Shown here in pieces: positions 12,913 through 24,615 of a stretch of 64,000 bases of DNA; positions within the stretch are counted from its first letter, which is position 1; every line of letters begins with the position of its first letter. Position numbers and translations under genes: made by a program. The stretch covers positions 5,895,487 to 5,959,486 of the forward strand of contig JAGMWU010000028.1 in NCBI GenBank assembly GCA_018697195.1, in the 5' to 3' direction. The DNA is from Certhia americana (lineage: Eukaryota > Chordata > Aves > Passeriformes > Certhiidae). The notes under the pieces are model-generated. The model searched no databases, was not told the DNA's origin, and worked only from the letters and a program-made list of their open reading frames with translations.

Positions 12913-15900
12913 AAGCAGGCCTTAGGGGAGAGCAGGTTTTGCACTGGCACAGCATTGAGATTCCTATGAGACACTGGAGGTGCCCAGATCTCAAGCAGAC
13001 ATAGACTGCACGTGTTCAGAGCAGCTGGGGAGGTGGAGGATCAGACTGTGACAATCATTCCTGACAGGGCACCTTGAGAGCCACAAGCCCTTCCCCAGAG
13101 CTGTTAGAGAAGCCAGAAGCAAACACTGCCTGCTCAGGGAGGAGGGAGCAGGGAAGCCCCCTGCCCAGTATCCTACTCAAATGCAGATCCCAAGCTGCTG
13201 GGAAAGGGGCCTCTGTGGAGGCCACAGCTGAGCCACAGAAATGTTTGCCATGTGGCCACTGCAGCAGGAGCTCATGGGGACAGAAGGTGCAGGGAACAGC
13301 AGAATGCCTCATTCCTCAGCCTGTTGGGTGGTATCTGCAGTGGTGGAGGTGGTGTGTGCCTGGCATTTGTCCTTCCCTGGGCTGGGTGCTATGGGGACTT
13401 CCCCAGCTGGCTTTCAGCAGGTGTGAGCAGAGCTGTTTGCCCTGTGGATTTTGGAGTGGTGAGGCTGGAGAATGTGGAACCTTCATCAGCCAGGAGGCTG
13501 CCAAGGTCTTTGATGGCTTTCTCTGTGCCAGAAAAGGTGTTTCACTGTTCACATTCCTTAAATAGTGTCCACCAGATGTTCCCTGAGAACACCTGTGGGC
13601 TGTTTCCCACAGGTGGATCCTGTCAGCTCTAGGCTCTCAGATATTGCCATTTTGGAATATTCCTGGCTTTTGCTGTTGCTCATGCTGATGAAACTTGTCT
13701 GGACAGGACAGATGATCTTTTGGTGCATGAACAGAGGGAATGACAATGAATCACCCACAGGGCATCTGATTTCCAGACATGGCCCACATGCTTCATTGCC
13801 TTTCTCCCAGGAGACCAGGCCACAGTTTCTGGGCTCATTGCACCATCAGTCTGTGTCGAAGGGAGGGAGCAGAGCTGGCACTCAGCACTTTCCACCGGAG
13901 CAGCATCCACCGCCAGCAGGGAAAGATTCCCACATTCTGCAGCTGCCATGGAGCTGGGAGCAAAAGGGACTGGTGGAATGTCCTCTCTTCTTCATGAGGA
14001 ACCTCTGGGTGAGCTCCCTGCCTGGAGCTGTGGGAGGAAGGAACAATAGGAACAGCCTGATGCTGCAGTAGGGAGGGTCCTTGGCAGCTCTTTCCACCTG
14101 AGAGCCCCTGCAGGTCACCTCTTGCTAGCTGTGTGTGACACAGTGTCCCTCAGGCACTATGAAGTTGGCCAGGGCTCTGGAGACCCAGAGCATGTGGCAT
14201 TGGGCACAATGGGACACAGCCCCAGTAAGGAGGTCCTGTTCCCCTCTGTGGATCAGAGCATGGATTAGGCACAGACTGCCTCACCCCAGAGCCCTGCCTC
14301 CCCACCCTGCTCTGCCCCCCTTGCTGTCCCACAGTTTGCCCCACCTGCTGCTCATGCCAACAGCACCAGACAGAGCTGGGTAAAACCAGTGCTGAGCATT
14401 CAGGCACTGGTCCAGCACACGGCAGCTGGAGGTGGGGAGTTTGCACAAGTTCTGCTCATGATTTCCCAACCCAGGAGAGCACCCGGGAACATTGGGCTTG
14501 CCCATAGATCTTGGCCATTGCCAGCATAACCCCCCGCAGTTTAAAATCTCCTTCTAATTAGTGAACCTTCCCATTACAAGTCACAATGGAACAATTCATT
14601 ATTAGTGATGTGTGCAGCTCTGCATTCCTCTGGCTCTGTTGCTTCTGCAAGACTGTGGGGACTGATCTAAATACATGAACCCATCTCATCTACATCGTCT
14701 TTGGTGATTTAATAGTTCTGCTCTCTAAGTCTTTGGCAATTACCTGCTTCTTAATCCTCCACATCCAGCAGCTTCCAGGTAATGCAGCCAAGTGGATTGG
14801 CACTGAATCACATCTGTCAAAAAAAATGAATTAGAAACACTCAACTTGAGGGTCCCTTCACTGTTGACACCACAGCAACCAGCAGGGATGTCAAAACACG
14901 AGCTTCCAAACTTCCTCCAAGTGTGAGCACTCAAACTGAGTCCTGCTGTCAAAAGCTTCTTTTCCCCTAGAATTCTCATTACTTAATGCTGCCTGTGAAT
15001 TTCCTCTGTTTAAATGAATTGTCCTTTGTACCTGTGAGTGGGTTCCTGAATGGGTGGGATGGAGGGGAGCACTGTCCAGTGCCAGTGCTGGCAGACAGGG
15101 ATGGGTAGCTCTGGGTGGGCTGGAGGATGCACAGCCCCATGGGGCTGCAGCTGGGTTTTCCAGGGGGAAGGCAGAACAACACCCCCTGATCATAGAATGC
15201 GGCTGTGTCCCAGGAATAACTTTCTTTTCTCTACATGAAGGGCACCATGCCTAGGACAGAGCAAGGTGACAGTGTTAAAGGGAGCTCTGTTCTCATGCCA
15301 TTTGCACTCCTCCCATCAGGGAATTGCCTGTCTGACTTCTCCTCTGGTGAGGGAGGTTCATGCACTCCAGCATGGACATTTGGGACCAGCCAAGAACCAT
15401 GGTCCTTTGGCAGCCTGAGATTGATTGGGTGGATCTACTTTAGCCCTGTGTTCCTACCTCACGGCCCATCTCATCCAGAATTATGCTGGAGACAGCAGTG
15501 AATCACTGCCATGATTTCCTCAAGGTGTTGTGATTGTGTCAGGGCTATTCTTCAGGTGAGTTTTTTATCTCAAACCTGTGGCACAGGTTTCTTTATGTTG
15601 CACTCACAGTGCCCACAGAGCCTGGCTGCCTGGGAGATGCATGGGCAGGTGGGCACCCCCTGATTTTATTCAGTCTGTCAGAGTGCAGAAGCTCGTGGCC
15701 CTCTCAAGGCAGCCTGTGCCTGCCCTCAGAAAGGCATGGCCAAGGACTGGCTTTGCTACAGACTGCTTGTGTAGGCAGCTGCCTCTTCATGTTCCTCCTT
15801 TCCAAGTGTTTTAGGTGTTTCTAGTCTGTTTTCCTGACAAGAACATGGACAGGGAAAAAAGCCTTCAAGAACCCATCTGACACTCACATGCTGTGCTATG

Positions 15901-17388
15901 GGTCTCCACTGGAGCAACTGCTGAAACCAGAACAAAATAGAAACAGAAATATTTTTCCAGACAGAAATAAGGTCTATGGGATAGGAAAACGCTGATTAGA
16001 ACTCAAAGCAGGATTCATAAAGAAATGCATAGGCAGAATTTTGAGGAGCTGTTGGCAGCTGAGTGTAGGTAACTTTTGGGATTATTGGCCCATTATTTAT
16101 TATGACATTTCTGGGGAGGGATTTCCCTGGACATAGAGCCTCTGCAGAGTCTCCGTCTACCACGGTGTGTCCTGGATTTCCCAGATGGATGCCACATTTT
16201 CATGAGATTTTCAGTGGCCTTCCAGGAGTTTTCCAATGTGCATAACTCTCAAAGCAAAGAAATGCTGCCCTCTGAGTTCCCTCATAATCAGTATTTTTTG
16301 GATTTGACACTCTGGAGGGTCACCAAAGTAGATGAGAGGGAGGGGAGTGCTTTTTCAAACGTGTCTTCATGGGGATTCATGAAACAGAGGAAGAACTCAA
16401 AGCAGCAAAGATGTAATTTATTGGGTGGATCTGGGCAGAAATTGTGAAAGGTTCCCCACAAAAACAACAGTTACATTTTTAGATGAGAGTGAAGTTTGTA
16501 GGTGTTTTGTCTAGACTGTCTCTTCTTTTGATGAAGTTAGAGACTCCCAACAATGAAAATCTGGCTGGGCTTTAAAGACTTCCTTTGATATTTTCAGAAG
16601 GACTGTAAACCCTTCTGAAGACAGAAGGATACAGAAGGCACGGTCTGGCCTAGGTGAGAAATCTGGCCTTTTGTAATTTAGTGTGACAGAGAGTGAAATA
16701 ATTGATAGGCCTCAACCTGCCAGTCCAGACAATTGCACAGATAAATGAAAGGAGGAATGCTATGAGAAGCAGGATAAAATACACCCAGTCAATCAAACAG
16801 TACAAGCCAAACCATCATCTCAGAGTTTAGTTTAGTTTCTGTATTTACCCATTACCTTAAAGTGAATACACAGAAGTGAATAACTCTTTTGTTCCTAGTA
16901 TGATAAGTTCTTTCCAAAACATGGATTAAATCTGAGGTTCACAGGGAGAATTCCCAGTAGGCAGCAAGTTTACAAGTTAAGAAAAGCTGAGCTGCTCCTT
17001 AATAGTAGGAGGGTAGGTAGACAGTAGAAGGCTTATTGTCTTAATTAAGCTGATTAATAAGGCCAAGAAAAAGCCATTCTGATTCCCTGGAGGTAGGAAA
17101 TGTAAGCTTACATCAAAACGTAAACTAAACAGAGCTGGTGTGATTACAGGTGCAGAGGCATCTTCAGTTCCTCAGCCTTGATCTGTTTGCAGGGTTTGGC
17201 CTATGAAATGCACTCCTGGCTGTCCCCAGGCACGTCAGGCTGGTCAAAAAGAATATGGTGAGAAGCTTCTAATCTCTGAACAACCTCTTGGGTCAGAAAT
17301 GTGGCTTGCTCAATACCCTGAACCAAGCATTCCTGGCTGGGCTCACAGCTGTCTCCCAGCCAGGGTAAGCAGGCTGATGTGTGCATAC
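12913..17388. other. Unique intronic sequence with one candidate conserved block
   Basis: No transposon was recognised. A block at 14500-14740 with homeodomain-like TAATTA and ATTA motifs is listed separately as a candidate conserved non-coding element. Confidence 0.45.
14500..14740. promoter_or_regulatory. Candidate conserved non-coding element
   Basis: Repeat-free block with CTTCTAATTAGTG, CATTATTAGTGATG and other ATTA cores, more AT-rich than its surroundings and free of CR1. That is the look of many vertebrate developmental enhancers, but conservation cannot be judged from one sequence. Confidence 0.22.
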
Positions 17389-18131
17389 TACAGAATCATG
17401 GAATCTCCTGAGCTGGGAAAGACCCACCAAAATCATCCAGTCCAACCCCTGGCCCTGCACAGACACCCCAACAATGCCACCCTGTGCATCCTTGGCAGCA
17501 CTGTCCAAAGGCTCCGAGAGCTTTGGCAGCCTTGGGGTTGTGTCCATTCCCTGGGGAGCCTGGGCAATGCCCAGCACACTCTGGGGGAAGAACCTTTCCT
17601 TGATACCCAGCCTGACCCTGCCCTGGCAGAGCTCCAGCCCTTCCTTGGGCCCTGTCCCTGCTCACAGTGAGCAGAGATTGAAGCTGTTCCTCCTCTGCCC
17701 CTCAGGAAGAAGCTGCAGACTGAAATGGGCTCTTCCCTCAGTCTCCTCTCCTCCAGCTGAACAAGCTGAGTGACCTCAGCTGCTCTTTGTGTCACCCCTA
17801 CAGACACTTCATCACCCCAATGTCCCTTCTTTAGATGCTGTCTAACAGATTTAGACCTTTTTCATATTGTGGTGCTCAAAACTGCCCCCAGCACTTGAGG
17901 TGAGGTTGCCCCAGAGCAGGACAATCCCCTCCCTGGCAATGGTGGGCCTGGTGCCCTCCAGGACCCTTCTGGCTCCAGGGCATTGCAGACTCATTCAACT
18001 TGCTATGGAGCAGGCCACCAAGGTCCCTTCCTGTGGGGCTGCTCTCCAGCCTCTCATTTCCCAGAATGCCCACACATCCGAAGTTCTCCATCCTAGGTGC
18101 AGAATCCAGTGCTTGCCCTGCTTAAAATTCG
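17389..18131 (-). mobile_element. CR1 LINE, part 1, interrupted by another CR1
   Basis: The + strand starts CAGAATCATGGAATCTCCTG and runs through the CR1 3' region into deeper sequence (the CCAGCACTTGAGGTGAGG block and the AGTGCTTGCCCTGCTTAAAA block). The orientation is minus. It stops at about 18131 and resumes at about 18517, so it was split by the CR1 at 18132-18516. At about 740 bp plus 150 bp it is the longest CR1 in the window. Confidence 0.85.
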
Positions 18132-18516
18132 TTGTTCAGCCTGGAGAAGGAAGGCTTTTGGGGGTGACAGAATTGGGGCCTTCCAGTACCTTAAGAGAGC
18201 CTGCAAGGAGGATGGAAAGAGACTGTTTATGAGGGCCTGGAGCTACAGGATGAGGGGAAACTGCTTCAAACTGACAGAGATTAGATTTAGATATTAGGAA
18301 GAAATTCTTCATTGTGAGGGTGGGGAGGCCCTGGCACAGGTGTCCAGAGCAGCTGTGGCTGCCCCTGGATCCCTGGGAGTGTTCAAGGCCAGGGTGAACA
18401 GAGCTCAGAGCAGCCTGGGATAATGGAAGGTGTCCCTGCCCATGGAAGGCAGGTGGAAAGAGATATCTTTAAAGTCCCTTCCAACCCAAACCATTCCATG
18501 ATTCCATGATTGTTCT
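18132..18516 (+). mobile_element. Nested CR1 LINE 3' fragment
   Basis: The + strand begins TTGTTCAGCCTGGAGAAGGA, passes GAGGGTGGGGAGGCCCTGG and CCCTTCCAACCCAAACCATT, and ends with the 8-bp repeat tail ATTCCATG ATTCCATG. It is complete at its 3' end, 5'-truncated, and lies in plus orientation inside a minus-strand CR1. TTGTTC occurs at both junctions, which may be microhomology used at integration. Confidence 0.88.
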
Positions 18517-18665
18517 GCTCTCTCATTTGTCAAGGTCTCTCTGCAGGTCCTCTGTGTCCTCCCAATTTAGTGTCACCAACAAACTTACTATACCATCAAT
18601 TGCTGAATTTGAGTCCTTTATGAAGGCATTGAAGGATGTCTTGCATGAGTACCTGGCTTTGGTTG
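18517..18665 (-). mobile_element. CR1 LINE, part 2 (continuation of 17389-18131)
   Basis: The block CATTTGTCAAGGTCTCTCTG, followed by TGTCACCAACAAACTTACTA, continues the interrupted minus-strand CR1 exactly where the first part stopped. Confidence 0.78.
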
Positions 18666-19404
18666 AAGACTGTGAGCCATGAGTCAGCTAAATCTGCTTT
18701 AGGGTGGCTAAAAAGGTTGCACTCACAAACTCCAGGTGGTTTTAAACCTGACCTCCAGGACTGCAAACTGGGGCTGGTTTTAATCCAAGCCCACTTTCTG
18801 CGCATTTCCAACAGGCAAAAGTCAAGGTGGTGGAAAAGAAAGATAATAATCAGGAGACAGAGTGGGTTAATAGTGATAGAGTTTTGTGATTATGATACTT
18901 TATCCTCCTCAGGGTTCCCACCCCAGCTGGGAAGGAGTGGCTCTGCTGCAGTAGCTCATCGATTGCAGCTAATTCTCTTGAATTCAGCTACTGTCACCAT
19001 TAAAAATAGCTCATGTAGGGAGGAAGCTGTGGTTGAAAGGTCTTTACCTGACTACAGCTGCTCCTCCAGCAGAGTGAGAAGAGCTGCTTTCACAATGACC
19101 AGATTGGAAGGGTCTGTGGGTATTATGAATGTGGCAATTATAAAAACCTGTTCAGAATTATCCCAGATTTCCTCAGCAACTGGGGCGTGATTTATCTCCA
19201 CCTAAAATGCACATCTAAAACAGGCAGCGTGAATCACACAGTAAAAGGACTGGATTCTCCTCATGCAACTAGAAAGGAAATCCAAAGTCTAGCTCAGATG
19301 TAGGCATGTACATCGTAGGCTTCTAAACTGAGGTGGTGAGATTCAAACATCCCCCTCTTTAATAAGTCCAGAAATGGGAAGATTATTTGGTGAAGTCTTT
19401 AATT
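18666..19404. other. Unique sequence with a possible conserved block
   Basis: No repeat was recognised. 18890-19190 is a candidate regulatory block: it contains TTAAAAATAG, which fits the MEF2 consensus YTAWWWWTAR, beside CAGCTA/CAGCTG E-box-like words. Weak gypsy-like sequence may extend down to about 19330. Confidence 0.3.
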
Positions 19405-19890
19405 AATTGGTGATAAAAGCTGATGAAGCTAAGAAAGCACCGAAACCTAGTAACTGTCTTTGGCGTGGCCATGTCTGTGATTTCTCAGAGTTCATTTCCA
19501 TTGCCTCTGGGGAGCTGAAGCAGCCCAGGAATTCAATGGAAGACCTTTCAGAATTTTACCTCTCTAATTTGGTATATGAGTTTGTGACAACTCAAATACT
19601 CTGGGACTGATTTTACAAGCTTCTCAGGTTGATTCATGTCCTGTGAAAAGAATAATGCTGTTGTCCAAGAACATTATTATCAAGGAATCTAGTAAATCTC
19701 TAAAAACATAATTAAAAATTTTGCAAAGTAACTGCAGCATTACATAGGCCAAAGGGCATCACCAAATACTCAAGTTTGTTTCTGGTCCAAGAGATATTTT
19801 TTGTTTTATCTTCTTCTGAGGATTCTCTTGCCAAACTTCAGATGTGTCTGAGTTGCACTTTTGTAAAGACATACCCTACAATCTAATTTT
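19405..19890 (-). pseudogene. Fossil Ty3/gypsy-type reverse transcriptase
   Basis: Translation of the minus strand gives the landmarks of a Ty3/gypsy RT in the correct order, split over frames. KLD lies near 19889. LEYLVMPFGLCNA lies at about 19733-19774, the palm motif before the active site. VFRDLLD is followed by MFLDNSII at about 19651-19675, where the active-site pair of Asp residues should stand; here the second is Asn. SIEFLGCFSSPE lies at 19505-19543, then a WP, then QLLGF at 19433-19456, corresponding to the FLG and LLGF motifs of the thumb/connection side. At least three frameshifts and several stops separate these pieces. It is therefore a dead relic of about 485 bp without LTRs or integrase in view. 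Retroviral pol is less likely because of the LVMPFGLCNA and FLG..SPE spelling. Active Ty3/gypsy elements are rare in birds, so this is probably very old. Confidence 0.8.
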
Positions 19891-22096
19891 CAAGATCAAG
19901 AGTAATGCTTTCTTTTCTCATCACTCTTACCTGATTTCCCAAACCTTGATGTGCAATGGAAATAATCCATCCTACGTGCACACAAAGAGAATGTAGCGCA
20001 GCTGAGGGGCACACAACCCCTCTGGCTTTCAGAGCTGCTCTCCAGGTGCTTTCATGCTGGTCTGACAATGGATAAAGGAAGCCAAATCCGGCTCCCAGAG
20101 GCAGTGTGGTCACCTGCCCAGAGGTGGGAGGAGCAGTGCTGTGCTCTCCACAGCCAAGCCTTGTGTTGGCATAACCAGGACTTGTCTGACTCACACAGGC
20201 TGGGGCAATGCAAGAGACCTTCCTCCCAGGATCCTGACTGGGATGACATCACTTCTGATGACAAACTGATGGAGACAAACATCAAAGATGAATGTTATCC
20301 CCTTACTCCAAATGGCTTTAGGAATTTCAGGATTGTGCAAAGGGACTCAGTCTTCTGTACTACTTCACATGATTGGGAAATGGGGCAAATGAGCCAGACA
20401 ACTCTTAATAGCTAATTACTTTTTCTGTGTAATTGCAGCCACTAATAATATTTCTAACACAGGAGGTGCAGGGAATCCAACAGGCCAAAAGGTGGCAGGG
20501 ATGGGAGAGCTGCTCAAACACAAGGCCATCACCATAGAATTCAATAATTTTCTTTGTTGTTCTCTGAGAACAGGCTGTGGATGCTTTCCTCAAAATCATT
20601 CTTAATGTCGACAAATCTGAAAACAAATGGGTAGGATGAATAACAAAAAATATCAGGTGGCATTTGCACAGCTCCTAAAGGCATCCAAATTTGAGACTAT
20701 TGACCTACTAACCATTGTGCTTAGCCCACTGCTTAAGCCAGTTCTGCTGCCTGAAAAATGCAAGGGGACAAATGCAACACCAGCTTTCAAAAAACCTTCA
20801 GGAGCTACCCAAGGAATCACAGACCCTTAAGACCATCAGATGGAGTGAAGGTAGAAGTAAGGAACAATTAGTAGACTAAATTACAAAGGCTAAATGTGGA
20901 AGGACATAAAAAGGGGAGGGTCTGAGAAAAGGAAACCATTCATTGAAGGTGCCAACCAGCATCTGGACCAACAGAAATTAATGGTTGAATTTACAGACTC
21001 TCCAAAATGAGCCCACATCAAACTCTCTTAAAGGGATTCAGTTAGTGTGTGCTGATAACTGGTAAAAAGAAACAAAATGAAAAAAGAATCAGGGGGCATT
21101 TTGAGAGCAGAAGGCAGGAGGAACCAAGAACTGGGAGAGTATCACAGAAATCTGTGCCTCTGCCAGATGCCAGCTTCTCTGCCAGGAGAACAGAAGAAGG
21201 AAAAATCAGTTTTGAGAAACCCAGAGGCAAACTGGCACCTGTGTGCACACAGCAGTGGGCTGCAGAGGTGTTATGACCAGCTCCTGGAACATTTCCTGGA
21301 GGCAGTGCAGGCAGAGAAATGTTCCAGCTTGGTCCTCAGGGTGATCAAAAAAGGCAGGTGTTGAGGAATGAGAGGAAGCCACACGAGATCCAGTCTGTAG
21401 AAGTCTAGTCCATAGTCCATAAAACTATGTGGTAGGTCTGCTGAAGTCAAAAGGAATGACCAGAGATGGTGCCTGCCCTCCTTCTGGTCTGCAATTAACT
21501 ACAGATCTCATAGGCTCAGGGTCCAGAGCTCACAAAGGAGATGGCAAAAGAAAGAGAGAGAAGGTGTGATTCTATGTCATCCCCAGGAATCAGTTCCTTG
21601 CTCTGGTCTCAAATCCCTGCTTCCATTGTTGACTCCAGCAGGTCCTGCTTTACTGCCCCAGCCAGTTTCACATGCTTTTGACTCAGGAGCTTAGGAAAGT
21701 GTTCATTTTGCCAGGCTTTTCCTTCCTTTGCTGCTCAGAGCAAGTTCCCACGCTGTGAAGTCCTTTTGTCAAAAAATTCAACTTCAGAAGTTTTCAAGCC
21801 TGTTGTGGGTGCAGGGTTCTCTCACTATGTGTGAACTGACAGTGAAAGAATTATAAAAGTGAATATAACTGAGATACAGAATTGGTATAACTTAAATGAT
21901 AAAAGCATGGGTTACTGATCCCATCATGATAATGATACAGACTAGTTCTGATAACTTATACTACCACTTCTCTGACTTTTCTGCCTTTCCAAAATATCAT
22001 TAACTTCAAATGAACCATGTCTTCTGCTTCCTTCCCCCTGTTCCATACTGTGTCAGATAGACCCAGGTCCCTCTCAAGGATCTCTGTCTAGGTTGG
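19891..22096. other. Unique intronic sequence, nothing recognised
   Basis: I looked here for the upstream part of the minus-strand Ty3/gypsy element (protease and N-terminal RT) and did not find it. No other repeat was seen. Confidence 0.45.
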
Positions 22097-23144
22097 TGTG
22101 TTGGTTTTGCACAGCCTGGTTTTTGGTAGTGGGGGAGCCACAGAGGTGGCTTCTGTCAGAAGCTGCTGGAAGCATCCACTATGTCTGGCAGAGCAAATCC
22201 CTGATTGCTCTGAGGATGGATGTGCTGCTGGCCAAAGCTGGGCCTATTGGAGTGGTTGGTAACACCTCTGTGACAGCAGCTTTAAGAAGAAAGATAAACA
22301 AAAAGGTTGATTGTGCAGTTTTAATTTCAGCCAGGAAAGAGCCAAGTGAGAACATGCAAGAAGTCTGCAGACACCACGGGCAGTGGAGAAGGAGAGGGAG
22401 GAGGTGCTCCAGGCACTGGAGCTGAGATTCCTCTGCAGGCTGTGGTGGGGGAAGCAGCCATACCCCTGCTTCACCGTGGGGATGCATGGGAGATGCAGAG
22501 ATTCACCCACAGCCCCTGCAGGAGCCCACACCAGGGTGGGTGGATGCCTGAGAGGAGGCTGTGATCCTCTCACCTGTGGTGAGAGGGGTCCTACTCCCAG
22601 GCTGGAGCAGCCTGTCCTTGCAGGACTGACCTGTGGAAGAGTGACCCATGCTGAAGCAGTCTGGGGAGGACCAGCCCGTGGGGTTGTCTTTTGCTGCAGC
22701 AGTTCACAGGGAGCTGTTGCTCATGAGATGGACTCACACTGAAGAAGTTCCTGGAGAACTGTCTCCCTTGGGGACTCCAGGGTGCAGCAGGGGGTGACTC
22801 CTCTCCCTGAGCAGCAGGAGAAGCCACGGGGTTCTGACCAAAACCCCCATTCCCTGTGTCCCCACACTGCCGGTGTAGGAGGTAGAGCTGGGACGGATGA
22901 GGGCTGGAAGGAAAGTGTTTTTACGGGCTTATTCTCATTATTCTGCTCAGATTTTGTTTGTAATAAATAAATTTCATATGTCTAGTTAGAGCCTGTTTTG
23001 CCCATTACAGTTTTTGATGAGTGACCTCTCCTGGTTTATCTCAACCCACGAACCCTTCATTAAATTTTCTCTCCCTGTCCAGCTGCAAAGGGGAGTGAGT
23101 GAGCAGCTTCAGTGGGTGCCTGGCATACATCCAGGGTCATGACA
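22097..23144 (+). mobile_element. Solo LTR of an endogenous retrovirus (about 1.05 kb)
   Basis: The element begins TGTGTTGGTTTTGCACAGCC and ends GGGTCATGACA, giving the TG...CA ends of an LTR. A polyadenylation signal cluster (AATAAATAAA) lies near 22965, placing it on the plus strand. The flanks are GTTGG on the left and GCTGG on the right, a 5-bp target duplication with one substitution. No primer-binding site, gag/pol sequence or second LTR is next to it, so it is a solo LTR left by LTR-LTR recombination. I recognise the opening as a type common in songbird genomes but cannot name the family with certainty. Confidence 0.72.
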
Positions 23145-24327
23145 GCTGGGTTTTAAGTGCTCAGTGTATTTGGTGCTAGGGTGCTCAAAAATTGAGTCAT
23201 TATGTCAACAGGTACTGCCAGTGCTACTTCTTTATAAAATCCAAACTGTACTGAGGTGCCTTCAGGGAAGCTGAACTCTTCTGAAAATCTGTCTCCAAAA
23301 CAAGCAGCTCCTGATGCTGTTTCTCCAGGCAAGTTCTGTGCAGGAGCTGCTCAATAAGAGAAGGAAGTTTCTGGTTTAGGGTTTTTTCAAGTGGCAAAAT
23401 GCTCTTTTGTCCTCAAATTGAATATTTCCTTCAGAACACAGTGGTGTTTGCCAGAATGTCTCAAGTTTCCATTGGGAAAGTAGAATCAAAGAGCTGACTG
23501 GTGTCCTCCAATGCTCAGTCAAAGCACCTGGCAGGGTCAAACAAAACCATGTTTGACTTCGCAAAGACACTGAACTGTATAATGGGAGGTACTTGCTTTG
23601 ACTTGCAGCTCAGATAATCCAGCTAACAGGTTTCCTAGTTGGACCCCCAGAGAGTCTGTGATGTGATAAAGACATTACTGCTGGAGAACTGCTCTCTATG
23701 TAGAAAACAGAAAGCAAATATTTTATTTCAAGCTTTGCTGTTCTGAAAAATAAACTGGGAATTTCAGTCAGCCTTGATCAGATTAGCTGGCCTTTCACCA
23801 GGTCCTTTTTGATTCCTGGCTGGTGGTCTTGGTAAATGGAGATGGACAAACTGTAGGAAACAGGAAAAAAAATCCTAGAACAATATCCTAGAACAATATA
23901 TTCCAATTGTTCTCACAAGCTGAAAAGCAGGAGCATTTGTTCTCAGTTGGAAACAGTGTTTTGTCTGAACAGATTTAAAGCAATTCAATCTATTTAACTA
24001 TGTCAGTTTGCATGAAGAATAATGTATTCTAAGGGTCTTTATAAAAACAAACCATTTCATTATTTTCAGAGTTTTGCCTCTGCAAATAAGAAAACCTGAT
24101 GCTGACTTGCCAAGTCTTGAGTTGTCATTCTACAAGCCCATTCGGCAAAGAAAATATCAGTCAAACCCCTTTTCTCTGTCTCTGCAATTGGTTCATTGCT
24201 TTGCTCCATCTTCTACCGGCTCCCTGCACAGCTCAGAGGGAAGTAATGACTGCCCAGCACAGCCAATGGCCCAAATATTCTCTGGTGAACACTGAGGATA
24301 CGTTGAGTTCCTGAACAGGGACTCTTC
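23145..24327. other. Unique intronic sequence, nothing recognised
   Basis: Ordinary sequence with a local duplication around 23876-23899 (CCTAGAACAATAT twice). Confidence 0.45.
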
Positions 24328-24615
24328 ATCAGGAATTGTAGTGATAGGACAAGGAGCAATGGATTCGAAGTGAAAATGGGGAAGTTTAGGTTAAATATAC
24401 TGAAGAAATTCTCCCCTGTGATGGTGAGGAGGCCTGGGTACAGGTTGCCCAGAGAAGCTGTGGCTACCCCATCCCTGAAAGTGTCCAAGGCCAGTCTGGA
24501 CAGGGCCTGGAGCAGCCTGGGATAGTTGAAGGTGTCCCTGCCCAGGGCAGGAGGGTGGAATGGGATGGTATTTAAGATTGCTTGCAACCCACACCATTCT
24601 GTGATTATCATTCTA
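24328..24615 (+). mobile_element. CR1 LINE 3' fragment
   Basis: The + strand shows GTGATAGGACAAGGAGCAAT, a GAGAAGCTGTGGCTACCCC block and GGAGCAGCCTGGGATAGTTG, ending ACACCATTCTGTGATTATCA. This is a standard CR1 3' end in plus orientation. Confidence 0.86.

Noticed and set aside
24213..24611. Minus-strand open frame of about 132 residues
   Set aside because: It is the reverse complement of the 3' region of a CR1, a common source of spurious frames in birds.
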